A stretch of DNA of 64,000 bases from Streptomyces sp. NRRL B-1347 (lineage in GTDB: Bacteria > Actinomycetota > Actinomycetes > Streptomycetales > Streptomycetaceae): assembly GCF_000720325.1 (NCBI RefSeq), contig NZ_JOJM01000004.1, positions 310,001-374,000 of the forward strand, written 5' to 3'. A program made the translations under genes and the position numbers. Positions 27,259 through 37,290 of this stretch are shown here, piece after piece. The notes under the pieces are model-generated. The model was given only the letters and a program-made list of their open reading frames with translations. It searched no databases and was not told the origin of the DNA. How positions within the stretch are numbered: the stretch's first letter is position 1; every line of letters begins with the position of its first letter.

Positions 27259-30011
27259 GCGCCGCGGAGGAGCCGATGAGCACCCGGCTGAGCAGGCCCG
27301 GGCTGCGCGGCCGAGAAGCCGAACTGGCACGCCTGCGCACCCTGGTAGAGGCCGTGCGGGACGGCGACGGCGGTGCGATGGCGCTGCTCCTGGGGGAACC
27401 GGGCATCGGGAAGACCGTCCTCCTTGAGGAGACCGCCGCGATCGCACGGGTCCAGGGCTTCGTCGTCAGCCAGGGCCGCGCCGAGGAGCTGCACGAGCTG
27501 GCCCCGCTCGCCTCGCTGGCCTCGGGCCTGCTGCACGGCGACCCGCCGCTGCTGTCCGCCCAGGACTTCGCGCACCTCGCGGGCCACCACGACCAGCGCA
27601 TCTGGCTCGTGGAACGCCTCGCCCAGCTGATCGAGGAGCGCTCCGCGGGCACGCCCACGCTCATCGCGATCGACGACGTCCAGTGGACCGACCCGCTGAG
27701 CCGGTTCGCCCTGAACGTCATGCCCGCCCGGCTGCTCGCCGCCCCGGTCCTGTGGCTGCTCGCGGGCAGGGAGGACCCGGACCTGCGGGGCGACGGGCCG
27801 CGCCTGACGACCGTTCCGCTGCGGCCGCTGAGCGGCACGGCCCTCGCCGAGCTGGCCCGCGACGCACTCGGCGAGGACGTACCGGCGAAGGTCACGAAGC
27901 TGCTCGACGGCTCCGGAGGCAACCCCTTCCTCGCCGCCGAGCTCCTGACGGGCATCGCCGCGTCGGGGCCGGACGGGCCGGACGGGCCGGAGCCACCGCA
28001 CCGACTCGTGCTCGGCGTCCGCGGCAGGCTGGCCGCCCTGCGGCCCGGCACCCTGGACTTCCTGCGGATCGGCTCGGTTCTCGGCCGTGCCTTCCACCTC
28101 GCCGACGCCGCGGCCCTGTGCGGGCGGCCCGCGACCGGGCTCATCGGCGAACTGGACGAGGCCATCGCCGCGGGCCTCCTCGACGACGACGGCCAACGCC
28201 TCGTGTTCCGCCACGACCTGCTCCGCCAGGCGGTGTACGCCGACCTCGCCCCCTCGGCCCGCCGGGCCCTGCACCGGGAGGCGGCGCGGCGGCTCGTCGC
28301 GGTGGGCCGCACCCCCGTCGACGCGGTGCCGCACCTGCTGAAGAGCGCCGAACCCGGCGACCACGAGGCGGCCCGCCTGCTCGGCAGGGCCGCCACGGAC
28401 GTCCTCCCCGTCATGCCCGACCTCGCCGCCGACCTGGCCCTGCGCGCCCTGGAACTGGTCCCGCCGCACGAGCCCACGGCGTTCGAAGCAGGAGAGCGGG
28501 CCGTCGTCGCGCTCACCCGCGCGGGCCGGTACACCCGGGCACGGGAGACCGGCGACGCGCTGCTCGCCCGCCGACCGCCCCTGGACGTCTTCGCCCGCCT
28601 CCAGTCCGTGCTCGGCGACACGCTGTGGCACCTCGACGACGTCCACGAGCTGACCCGCCGCACGACGGCGGGGCTCGCCGTCGTCACCGACCCGGCGATC
28701 TCCGCCCGGCTGACCGCGCGCCAGGCACTCGCGCAGTCACGCGGACGCGACCTCGCCACCGCCCGCAGGACCGGCGAGCGGGCCCTGGCCGAGGCGGAGC
28801 GCGCGGGCGACCGGGAGGCCCGTGTCGTCGCGCTGTGGGGCCTCGGCGAGATCGCCCTCAACGCGGGTGAGGGCGCCGCCGCCGTCGAGCACCACACGGC
28901 GCTGAGCGCGTTCGACGCGGCCTTCCTGCCCGAGGAGGTCGTCGCGCGGGTCCACATGGACGACTTCGACCTGGCCCGGCAACTCCTCGGCACGGCGGGC
29001 GACGCCCCCCTGCGCCCCGCGATGCTGATGTGGGCCCAGGGCAGCCTGAACCTGGCGCTCGGCAGGCTCGACGACGCCGAAGCCGACTTCGTCACCGCCG
29101 AACGCCTCGAGGCGGACCTCCGCGTGCCCGGCAACCTGGTCAACATCCGGGTCAACCGGGGCCGCATCGCGATGCTGCGCGGCGACCGCCGAGCCGCCCG
29201 GGACCACCTCGACGTGATCAGGGCCGCCCTGGCCGACCGGCCCAACACCGGGAACCACGCCGCCCACCAGTACCTGGAGGCCGTCCTCGCCGACGCCGAC
29301 GGCCGCCACGAGGCAGCGGCCGAACACATCCGGTCCGCCCAGCGGGACCACCCCTTCCTCCGGTGGCGGATCCTGCGCACGCGCTGCGTCGAAGCCGTGC
29401 GGATCGCCCTGCGCGCCGGGGACACGGCCCTGGCCGCCGACCTCGCGGACCAGGCGGCCGCGCACGCGTCCCGCAACCCCTTCGTGCCCACCGCGGAAGG
29501 CATCGCCGCCCACACGGCAGGCTTGCTGAACGCCGACACCGCACTCCTGGAGCGGGCCGTCCGGATCCTCCTGACCGGGCACCGCCCCCTGCACCTCGCG
29601 GCGGCCTCCGCCGACCTCGGGCGCGCCCTGCTCACCAGCACCGGCGCCGCCGCCGCGATACCCGCACTGACCAGGGCGTACGAGACGTACGCACAGGCGG
29701 GGGCCGGCTTCGCGGCCGACCGGGTCAGGAGCGACCTGGACCGGGCCGTGACCCGCTCCAGCAGGCGCGCCGCGACCCGGCCGCGGCCGAGCCAGGGCTG
29801 GGAGGCGCTCACCGCCTCGGAGCGCAAGGTCGCCCGGCTGATCGCCGCCGGGCACACCAACCGGTCGGCCGCGGCCGACCTGGTCGTCTCCCCGCACACG
29901 GTCAGCACCCACCTGGCAGCGGTCTTCCGCAAGCTCTCGGTCACCTCACGGGTCCAGCTCACCCGGCTCGTCCTCGCGGAGACCGACGCCCAGGAGACCG
30001 GCACCGACTGA
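27255..30011 (+). CDS. Large ATP-binding LuxR (LAL) transcriptional regulator
   Basis: 918 aa. N-terminal AAA/NACHT-like ATPase with Walker A GEPGIGKT (about residues 47-54) and Walker B TLIAIDDVQWTD. A long helical repeat region of TPR type follows, and a C-terminal LuxR HTH (LTASERKVARLIAAGHTNRSAAADLVVSPHTVSTHL). The design is that of MalT-like signal-dependent activators. The ATG at 27255 overlaps the permease stop (ATGA). Another ATG at 27276 has GGAGGAG upstream and is an equally good start. Coupling with a sugar ABC importer suggests that it senses the imported sugar and activates the operon, by analogy with MalT. Confidence 0.9.
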   Translation: MSAAEEPMSTRLSRPGLRGREAELARLRTLVEAVRDGDGGAMALLLGEPGIGKTVLLEETAAIARVQGFVVSQGRAEELHELAPLASLASGLLHGDPPLLSAQDFAHLAGHHDQRIWLVERLAQLIEERSAGTPTLIAIDDVQWTDPLSRFALNVMPARLLAAPVLWLLAGREDPDLRGDGPRLTTVPLRPLSGTALAELARDALGEDVPAKVTKLLDGSGGNPFLAAELLTGIAASGPDGPDGPEPPHRLVLGVRGRLAALRPGTLDFLRIGSVLGRAFHLADAAALCGRPATGLIGELDEAIAAGLLDDDGQRLVFRHDLLRQAVYADLAPSARRALHREAARRLVAVGRTPVDAVPHLLKSAEPGDHEAARLLGRAATDVLPVMPDLAADLALRALELVPPHEPTAFEAGERAVVALTRAGRYTRARETGDALLARRPPLDVFARLQSVLGDTLWHLDDVHELTRRTTAGLAVVTDPAISARLTARQALAQSRGRDLATARRTGERALAEAERAGDREARVVALWGLGEIALNAGEGAAAVEHHTALSAFDAAFLPEEVVARVHMDDFDLARQLLGTAGDAPLRPAMLMWAQGSLNLALGRLDDAEADFVTAERLEADLRVPGNLVNIRVNRGRIAMLRGDRRAARDHLDVIRAALADRPNTGNHAAHQYLEAVLADADGRHEAAAEHIRSAQRDHPFLRWRILRTRCVEAVRIALRAGDTALAADLADQAAAHASRNPFVPTAEGIAAHTAGLLNADTALLERAVRILLTGHRPLHLAAASADLGRALLTSTGAAAAIPALTRAYETYAQAGAGFAADRVRSDLDRAVTRSSRRAATRPRPSQGWEALTASERKVARLIAAGHTNRSAAADLVVSPHTVSTHLAAVFRKLSVTSRVQLTRLVLAETDAQETGTD

Positions 30012-30107
30012 ACTCGGGCCCGTCGTGCCCGTGAATCGGCCAACTCTGCGCCCAGCGGCAAGGCGTGGTGCGTCGGGCGACAACGGGCAGCCCGGAGCTG
30101 GCCATAG

Positions 30108-31007
<900 letters not shown>

Positions 31008-31012
31008 CGCGG

Positions 31013-31045
31013 CGGAGGGCCGCCGGAATGTCCGGCGGCCCTCCG
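31013..31045 (+). terminator. Strong hairpin after the chloroperoxidase-like gene
   Basis: A perfect 14-bp stem (CGGAGGGCCGCCGG / CCGGCGGCCCTCCG) with a five-base loop AATGT begins six bases after the stop. It separates this gene from the monooxygenase operon that starts at 31105. Confidence 0.8.
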
Positions 31046-31104
31046 TGGCTTCCCCCAGTGCACGACCGCACGATCCAGACAGGTTCAGGAGAGCAGAGAC
31101 CCCC

Positions 31105-32238
31105 ATGCAGTTCGGCATCTTCACCGTCGGGGACGTGACCCCCGACCCCACCGACGGCCGCACGCCGTCGGAGCACGAGCGCATCAAGGCGATGATCGCC
31201 ATCGCGCTCAAGGCCGAGGAGGTCGGTCTCGACGTCTTCGCGACCGGCGAGCACCACAACCCGCCGTTCGTACCGTCGTCCCCGACCACCATGCTCGGCT
31301 ACATCGCCGCCCGCACCGAGAAGCTGATCCTGTCCACCGCCACGACGCTGATCACCACCAACGACCCGGTGAAGATCGCGGAGGACTACGCGATGCTCCA
31401 GCACCTGGCCGACGGCCGGGTCGACCTCATGCTGGGGCGCGGCAACACCGGGCCGGTGTACCCGTGGTTCGGGCAGGACATCCGCCAGGGCATCAACCTG
31501 GCCAAGGAGAACTACGCGCTCCTTCGCCGGCTGTGGCGCGAGGACGTGGTGGACTGGGAGGGCGCGTTCCGCACGCCGCTCCAGGCCTTCACCGCGACGC
31601 CCCGGCCCCTGGACGGCGTCCCGCCGTTCGTCTGGCACGGATCCATCAGGTCCCCGGAGATCGCGGAGCAGGCCGCCTTCTACGGCGACGGCTTCTTCCA
31701 CAACAACATCTTCTGGCCCGCCGACCACACCCGGCGCATGGTGCAGCTGTACCGGCGCCGGTACGCCCACCACGGCCACGGCCGCCCCGAGGACGCCGTC
31801 GTGGGCCTCGGCGGACAGGTCTTCATGCGCAAGAACTCCCAGGACGCCGTACGGGAGTTCCGCCCCTACTTCGACAACGCGCCCGTGTACGGCCACGGCC
31901 CGTCCCTGGAGGACTTCACCGAGCAGACCCCGCTGACGGTGGGCTCGCCCCAGCAGGTCATCGACCGCACCCTGTCCTTCCGGGACACGGTCGGCGACTA
32001 CCAGCGCCAGCTCTTCCTGATGGACCACGCGGGGCTGCCTCTGAAGACCGTCCTGGAACAGCTCGACATCCTCGGCGAAGAGGTCGTGCCCGTGCTGCGC
32101 AAGGAGTTCGCGAACGGGCGTCCGGCCGACGTGCCGGACGCGCCGACGCACGCCGCTCGGGTCGACGCCGCGCGGATCGACACGGCCCGGACCGGCACGG
32201 CCGGGGCCGACGCCGCTCAGGCAGGGGCCGCCTCGTGA
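31105..32238 (+). CDS. LLM-class flavin-dependent oxidoreductase (luciferase-like)
   Basis: 377 aa. Bacterial luciferase-like TIM-barrel monooxygenase: MQFGIFTVGD, DVFATGEHHNPPF, LSTATTLITTNDPVKIAEDYAMLQHLADGR and DLMLGRGNTGPVYPWF are the usual segments around the reduced-flavin pocket. The C-terminal 40 residues are a low-complexity Ala/Thr/Asp tail outside the barrel. The stop overlaps the FMN-reductase gene by four bases (GTGA), so the two are made together as a two-component system in which the reductase supplies FMNH2. The substrate is unknown; desulfonation, Baeyer-Villiger oxidation or aldehyde oxidation are known for the class. Confidence 0.9.
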   Translation: MQFGIFTVGDVTPDPTDGRTPSEHERIKAMIAIALKAEEVGLDVFATGEHHNPPFVPSSPTTMLGYIAARTEKLILSTATTLITTNDPVKIAEDYAMLQHLADGRVDLMLGRGNTGPVYPWFGQDIRQGINLAKENYALLRRLWREDVVDWEGAFRTPLQAFTATPRPLDGVPPFVWHGSIRSPEIAEQAAFYGDGFFHNNIFWPADHTRRMVQLYRRRYAHHGHGRPEDAVVGLGGQVFMRKNSQDAVREFRPYFDNAPVYGHGPSLEDFTEQTPLTVGSPQQVIDRTLSFRDTVGDYQRQLFLMDHAGLPLKTVLEQLDILGEEVVPVLRKEFANGRPADVPDAPTHAARVDAARIDTARTGTAGADAAQAGAAS

Positions 32239-32849
32239 AGCTGACCGCCGTCTCCGCGGGCCTGAGCACCCCCTCCTCCACCCGTCTGCTCGCCGACCGG
32301 CTGACCGAGTCGGCCCGGCAGGAACTCACCGCCCAGGGCCACGACGTCACCGTCGAGGTCGTGGAGCTGCGCGAAGTGGCCGGTGACATCGCCCACCACC
32401 TCGTGACGGGCTTCCCGCCGGCACGCCTGGCCGCCGCGATCGACGCGGTGACGGGGGCCGACGGACTGATCGCCGTGACGCCCGTCTTCACAGCGTCCTA
32501 CAGCGGCCTCTTCAAGTCGTTCTTCGACGTGATCGACCCCGCGGCGCTCACCGGGAAACCGGCCCTGATCGCGGCGACGGGCGGTACCGCACGCCACTCC
32601 CTGGTCCTGGACCACGCCATGCGTCCCCTCTTCGCCTATCTGCGCGCCGCCGTCGTCCCGACCGCCGTGTACGCGGCGTCCGAGGACTGGGGCTCGGGAG
32701 GCGACGAGTACACCGAAGGGCTGCCCGCCCGCATCCGGAGGGCGGGCGGCGAACTGGCCGCGCTCATGGCCGCCCGCCCGGCCGGGACCGAGCCCGAGGA
32801 CGACGTCGCCGCCCTCGAACAGCAGCTGGCGGACCTGCGCTTCGACTAG
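32235..32849 (+). CDS. NAD(P)H-dependent FMN reductase (CE1759-like)
   Basis: 204 aa, flavodoxin-like fold. The phosphate-binding loop AGLSTPSSTRLLADRL is at the start, followed by GADGLIAVTPVFTASYSGLFKSFFDVID and ALIAATGGTARHSLVLDHAMRPLFAYLRA. The last two segments match the CE1759/NADPH-dependent FMN reductase group found next to LLM monooxygenases. GTG start overlapping the monooxygenase stop by four bases. It should deliver reduced FMN to that partner. The spacer to the LAL gene is only 27 bases, so all three may share a transcript. Confidence 0.9.
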   Translation: MKLTAVSAGLSTPSSTRLLADRLTESARQELTAQGHDVTVEVVELREVAGDIAHHLVTGFPPARLAAAIDAVTGADGLIAVTPVFTASYSGLFKSFFDVIDPAALTGKPALIAATGGTARHSLVLDHAMRPLFAYLRAAVVPTAVYAASEDWGSGGDEYTEGLPARIRRAGGELAALMAARPAGTEPEDDVAALEQQLADLRFD

Positions 32850-32876
32850 CCCGGGCAGTCGTTCATACTGATCCGC

Positions 32877-35741
32877 GTGAACGCACCGGTCCGTGGCAGG
32901 GAGACGGAGCTGGCGTTCATCGAGGAGCGGCTCGACGCGCTCGCCCGCGGGGAGGGCGGGGTCGTCCTTGTCGAAGGCCCCGCGGGCAGCGGCAAGTCCA
33001 GGATCCTCGCAGAGGCGTCGGCGTCCGCGAAGCGGCGCGGGGCGCGGGTGTTCCGGGGAGGCGCGGACCCCGAGGACCAGTTCGTACCGCTCGGCCCGCT
33101 CCTCGAAGGGCTGCTCTCCGGGGCGGAACCGCTCCCGGACGCCGCCCGGCTCCGTGACCTCGCGACGGTCCCCGGCCAGCGGTTCTGGCTCCTCCAGGAA
33201 CTGGGGGACCGGCTGCGGGACGCGGCACGCGGAGGTCCCCTGCTCATCGTCCTCGACGACCTCCAGTGGTGCGACGAGCTGACGCTCCTCACCCTGCACA
33301 CCATCGCGGCCCGGCTCTCGTCGGACGCGATCCTGTGGCTGGTGGCCGTGTGCGGCGCCGACGTGCCGCCGCAGGTGCGCACCACGCTCGACCGGATGCA
33401 CCGGGGCGGAGCGCGCGAAGTGGCGCTGCGGCCGCTGGACGACCGGGCGATCGCGCGGATCACCGAGGACGTCCTGGGCGCGGTCCCCGACCGTGAGGTC
33501 CTCGGCGTCGCCCGCCGTGCCGAGGGCGTGCCGCTGTTGCTTGTGGAGCTGCTCGACGTGCTGCGGGACGAGGGGGTGGTGGCGATCGAGAACGGCACGG
33601 CCCGGCTCACCGGCGCCTCCCCGCCCGTCCGCTCCCTGTCCTCCGTCGGGCGCCGCATGGGCCTGCTGTCCGACGCGGCCCGCGAGCTCGTGGAAGCGGC
33701 GGCAGCGGTGGGGCGCCCGGTCACCGTGGGCCTGCTGGCCGAGCTGCTCGGCAGGTCCCCGGGGGCGCTGATCACCGCCGTGCGGGAGTCCCTGGACGCC
33801 GAGTGGCTCGTCGAGAGGGGCGATCGCCTGGAGTTCCGGCACGAGTTGGTCCGCGATTCGGTGGCGGCCGGGCTTCCCCTCTCCGTACGCCGGTCCCTGC
33901 GCGGGCAGGCGGCGGCTGCGCTGCCGGAGCAGGGAGGGTTGCCGCCGGGGAACACGACGTCTCAGACCGCACCTCCCGTGCCGCCCACCAGCCGTGCGAA
34001 GCCCGACGAGCGCCCGGTCGACGACCGTACGGCCGACGACGGGGCGACCGACGACCGGGCGACCGTCGAGCGGCTGCGCACCGCCGCGGCCGACCTCGCG
34101 GCCACCGCTCCCGGACCCGCCGCGGACCTCAGCCTCAGGGCACTGGAACTGACCGCCGCGGACGCTTCGGAACGGCCGCGGGTCATCGCCGAGACGATCC
34201 CGCTGCTCTGGCGGACGGGCCGGGCCGCCGAGGCCCGGCACCTCGGAACCACGGCCTTGGCGACCGGCGGCCCCGGACCGGAGGACGAGGCGCGGATACG
34301 CCTCGGCCTGGCGCGTCTGTCCAGCCAGTTCGACTTCGCCGACGCGGTCCGGCAGGCCCGCGCCGGAGCGGAACTGCCCGGCATCCCGACGGACCTGCGG
34401 GCCCGGCTCCTCGCGCTGCTGTGCCTCGGCCTGTCCCTTTCGGGGGACAGCGAGGCGGCCGAGCGGGCCCTGCCCGAGGCGCGCGAGACCGCCGAAGCGG
34501 CCCGGGACCGCACCGCCCAGGCCACGTTGGCGGTGGTCGAATCGGTCGCCTGCTTCCGCCGGATGGACTGGAGCGAGGCACTGCGTCAGGCGGACCGGGC
34601 CGCCGCCCTGGCCACGGGCCCGGGCACGGCCCCCTCCCTGTGGGTGCCGGAGGCCCTGTGGCGGAGCTTCCTGCTGAACGCGGCCGGACGTTCCGCGGAG
34701 GCGCTCGCCGCCGCCGACGCCGGGGTGCGGCACGCGCGGCACCACGGGCAGACGGCTGCCACGCGCATGTGGCGGACGTACCGCACCCGCCTGCTCCTCG
34801 ACGCCGGACGCCTGACGGACGCCCGCGCCGAGGCGGAAGCCGCATCGGCGACGGCCGACGAACTCGGCCCGGGCAACCTCACCGACGTCACCCTTCTGTA
34901 CGCGCTGACCCGCGTCGCCGTCCACACCAACGACCAGCAGGCCGCACGGGCGTACGCGGCGGACGCGCGTCGGATGCGTACCGACGAGGCACCCCTCGTC
35001 CGCCAAGTCGGCTCCTGGCTCCTCGCGTTGCTGGCCGACTTCGAAGGCCGCCCCGACCGTGCCGTGGCCGCGCTCGACGACGTGGTGAGGGCACTCGGCG
35101 CGGAACCGCCGTCCCACGGCAGCCCGCTCGACCCCGCCGACGCCCCCGGCCTCGTCCGCATGGCTCTGCGGGCCGGAGCCCACGACCCGGCCGTGCGGGC
35201 GGTCGCGGTGGCCGAGCGCCGCGCGGCGCTCAACCCCGGCGTCACGCTCCTCGCCGCCACCGCCGCGCACGCCCGCGGGCTGCTCGACAACGACCTCGAC
35301 CACCTGCTGCGCGCGGTCCGGCTGTACGAGGGCGCGTCCCGGCCACTGGCCCGGGCGTCCGCGCTGGAGGACGCCGGGCGCAAACTGGCGGTCACCCGCA
35401 GGTCCGACGCGGTGCCGCAGCTGGACAAGGCCCTCGGCCTGTACACGCGCGCGGGCGCCGAGCGGGACGTCGCCCGGGTGCGCCGCCGGCTGCGGGCCGC
35501 GGGTGTCCGCCGTCGGCCCGCGTCGGCCGGGCAGGCCGAGGAATGGCCCGAGCTGACCGGCGCCGAGCTCGGCGTGGCCCGGCTCGTGGCGCAAGGCCTG
35601 ACGAACGCGCAGGTGGCCGAGCGCCTCTCCGTCTCGCCGCACACGGTGAGTTCGCACCTGCGCCGCGCCTTCACCAAGCTCGACCTCACCTCGCGCCAGG
35701 AGCTGACCCGTCTGGTGGAGAAGCGCGACAGCGGAGAGTAA
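32877..35741 (+). CDS. LAL-type LuxR transcriptional regulator, second copy
   Basis: 954 aa with GTG start. ATPase head with Walker A EGPAGSGKSR (about residues 38-47) and Walker B LLIVLDDLQWCDE, a long alpha-helical solenoid, and a C-terminal LuxR HTH (LTGAELGVARLVAQGLTNAQVAERLSVSPHTVSSHL). Between about residues 370 and 395 there is a short degenerate stretch rich in DDRTADDGATDDRA, perhaps a linker. It lies 27 bases after the FMN reductase, so it probably controls the monooxygenase/reductase pair. It differs from the 27255 protein, so it is not a recent tandem copy. Confidence 0.9.
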   Translation: MNAPVRGRETELAFIEERLDALARGEGGVVLVEGPAGSGKSRILAEASASAKRRGARVFRGGADPEDQFVPLGPLLEGLLSGAEPLPDAARLRDLATVPGQRFWLLQELGDRLRDAARGGPLLIVLDDLQWCDELTLLTLHTIAARLSSDAILWLVAVCGADVPPQVRTTLDRMHRGGAREVALRPLDDRAIARITEDVLGAVPDREVLGVARRAEGVPLLLVELLDVLRDEGVVAIENGTARLTGASPPVRSLSSVGRRMGLLSDAARELVEAAAAVGRPVTVGLLAELLGRSPGALITAVRESLDAEWLVERGDRLEFRHELVRDSVAAGLPLSVRRSLRGQAAAALPEQGGLPPGNTTSQTAPPVPPTSRAKPDERPVDDRTADDGATDDRATVERLRTAAADLAATAPGPAADLSLRALELTAADASERPRVIAETIPLLWRTGRAAEARHLGTTALATGGPGPEDEARIRLGLARLSSQFDFADAVRQARAGAELPGIPTDLRARLLALLCLGLSLSGDSEAAERALPEARETAEAARDRTAQATLAVVESVACFRRMDWSEALRQADRAAALATGPGTAPSLWVPEALWRSFLLNAAGRSAEALAAADAGVRHARHHGQTAATRMWRTYRTRLLLDAGRLTDARAEAEAASATADELGPGNLTDVTLLYALTRVAVHTNDQQAARAYAADARRMRTDEAPLVRQVGSWLLALLADFEGRPDRAVAALDDVVRALGAEPPSHGSPLDPADAPGLVRMALRAGAHDPAVRAVAVAERRAALNPGVTLLAATAAHARGLLDNDLDHLLRAVRLYEGASRPLARASALEDAGRKLAVTRRSDAVPQLDKALGLYTRAGAERDVARVRRRLRAAGVRRRPASAGQAEEWPELTGAELGVARLVAQGLTNAQVAERLSVSPHTVSSHLRRAFTKLDLTSRQELTRLVEKRDSGE

Positions 35742-35881
35742 CTGCTTCGTATCCCCTGTCGGCGCCGTGCCCTTGGACGGTTCGTGCGATGTGCCGATGC
35801 CGCCGCGTCCTCAAAATGATCAAGAGCTGCGGAGCGGAGCAACGATCCGCGGGCAAGAGATGGTCGAGAGAGGAACAGCGC

Positions 35882-37129
35882 ATGACCGCAGGGCCCCAGC
35901 GAGCCCGTCCTGGCAGCGCGGAGCTTCAAGCGCTCGTCGATGAACTCGCGGAGAAGCTGGGACGGTCCGTAGCGGTCGACGACCCGCTGGTCCGCATGGT
36001 GTGCACGAGCCGCCACTTCGGCGACGAGGACCCGGTACGGATCGGCACCCTCCTGCAGGGCCGCGCCGACAACGCGGCCGTCCGCCACGTGCTCGCCCAA
36101 GGAGTCGCCCAGTGGTCGCGGCCCGGCTTCATCGACGGCCGGGACGACCTGGGACTGCTGCCGCGCTACGTCGTGCCGCTGCGCGAGCGCGGCCACCTCC
36201 TCGGCCTCCTGATGGTCGTCGCGCCGGACAAGACGCTGGGAGAGCAGGACACCGAAGCCATCGCCTGGGCCGCCGACCTCATGGCCGCGCAGATGTACGT
36301 GGAGCACCTCGCCGCCGCCACCTGGAAGACCGACGAGCGCACCCTGGTCCTGGAACTGGTGGACTCCAACGTCGCCACGCGCACCGCCGCCCGTCGGCGC
36401 GCGCTGGAGCGCGGGCTGCTCGGTGACGCGGAGCACGTCCTCGTCACCGTCGTCCACCTCAGCCGCGGCACGGAACCCGTACGGCAGTCGGAGGCGGCCC
36501 TGTGGGGGGCGCTGGAGAGCTTCCGGCAGACGCGTTGGGCGCAGGGCGTCACCGCGATCGACCCGGAGCGGGCGATCCTGCTCCAGCTGCGCGACCGGCC
36601 TCCCGGCCCTGCCGAGATCGCCGCCCAGTCGGCCCGGATCCTCGAGGAACTCGCCACGTTCCTCGATCCGTCGGCGGCCCCCGTGGTCGGCGTCGGCGGG
36701 CGGCACCCGGCCCTGCACGACGCCTGGACGTCGTACGAGCAGGCGCTCGTGGCGGCCCGCGCGGCGCGCCGCCTGGCGTCGCTGAAGGGCGTCGGCGACT
36801 GGGACCTGCTCGGGGAGTTCGCCGTGCTCCTCCAGCTTCCCGAGCACGCCCTGAACGACTCCCTCGTCCCGAAGCCGCTCCGCACTTTGAGCGACGCCCA
36901 CGGCGGCGAACGCCTCCGCGACACCCTGCGGAGCTTCCTCGAACACGCCGGGTCCATTCCTCGGACCGCGGACGCGCTGCGCCTGCACCGCACGTCGCTC
37001 TACTACCGCCTGCGCCAGATCCAGGAGATCACCGGACTCGACCTGGACGACGGCGCCCACCGGCTCACGCTGCACCTGGGGCTGCGGATCGAGGAACTCC
37101 TCTGCACGGGAGACGACGTGGCCGTGTGA
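35882..37129 (+). CDS. PucR/CdaR-type transcriptional regulator
   Basis: 415 aa. An N-terminal sensory part (GAF-like, about residues 20-130), a middle GGDEF-like/CdaR segment containing the VVGVGGRHPALHDAWTSYEQAL pattern, and the PucR C-terminal HTH (SIPRTADALRLHRTSLYYRLRQI). Proteins of this build regulate purine, sugar-acid or secondary metabolism in streptomycetes. GAGAGG precedes ATG 35882. The following hydrolase gene is 161 bases further on and is a candidate target. The effector is unknown. Confidence 0.87.
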   Translation: MTAGPQRARPGSAELQALVDELAEKLGRSVAVDDPLVRMVCTSRHFGDEDPVRIGTLLQGRADNAAVRHVLAQGVAQWSRPGFIDGRDDLGLLPRYVVPLRERGHLLGLLMVVAPDKTLGEQDTEAIAWAADLMAAQMYVEHLAAATWKTDERTLVLELVDSNVATRTAARRRALERGLLGDAEHVLVTVVHLSRGTEPVRQSEAALWGALESFRQTRWAQGVTAIDPERAILLQLRDRPPGPAEIAAQSARILEELATFLDPSAAPVVGVGGRHPALHDAWTSYEQALVAARAARRLASLKGVGDWDLLGEFAVLLQLPEHALNDSLVPKPLRTLSDAHGGERLRDTLRSFLEHAGSIPRTADALRLHRTSLYYRLRQIQEITGLDLDDGAHRLTLHLGLRIEELLCTGDDVAV

Positions 37130-37290
37130 ACCAGGCCCTCGCGTGGCTGAATTCCGGCGCTTCGACAAAGCGAGAACGATCTCCCGGCGGATTCCTACAG
37201 CACGCGGTGGTGGCGGCCGAGGGCCGCGTCCGAAGATGTGCGGGACGGGGCGGACATGCCGACAGGCCGCCTGTGAGCAGGGAAGAGACC

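Noticed and set aside
32217..35657. A 1146-residue open frame opposite the second LAL gene
   Set aside because: GC-rich shadow frame of arginine/glycine/proline composition; the plus strand encodes the Walker and HTH motifs.
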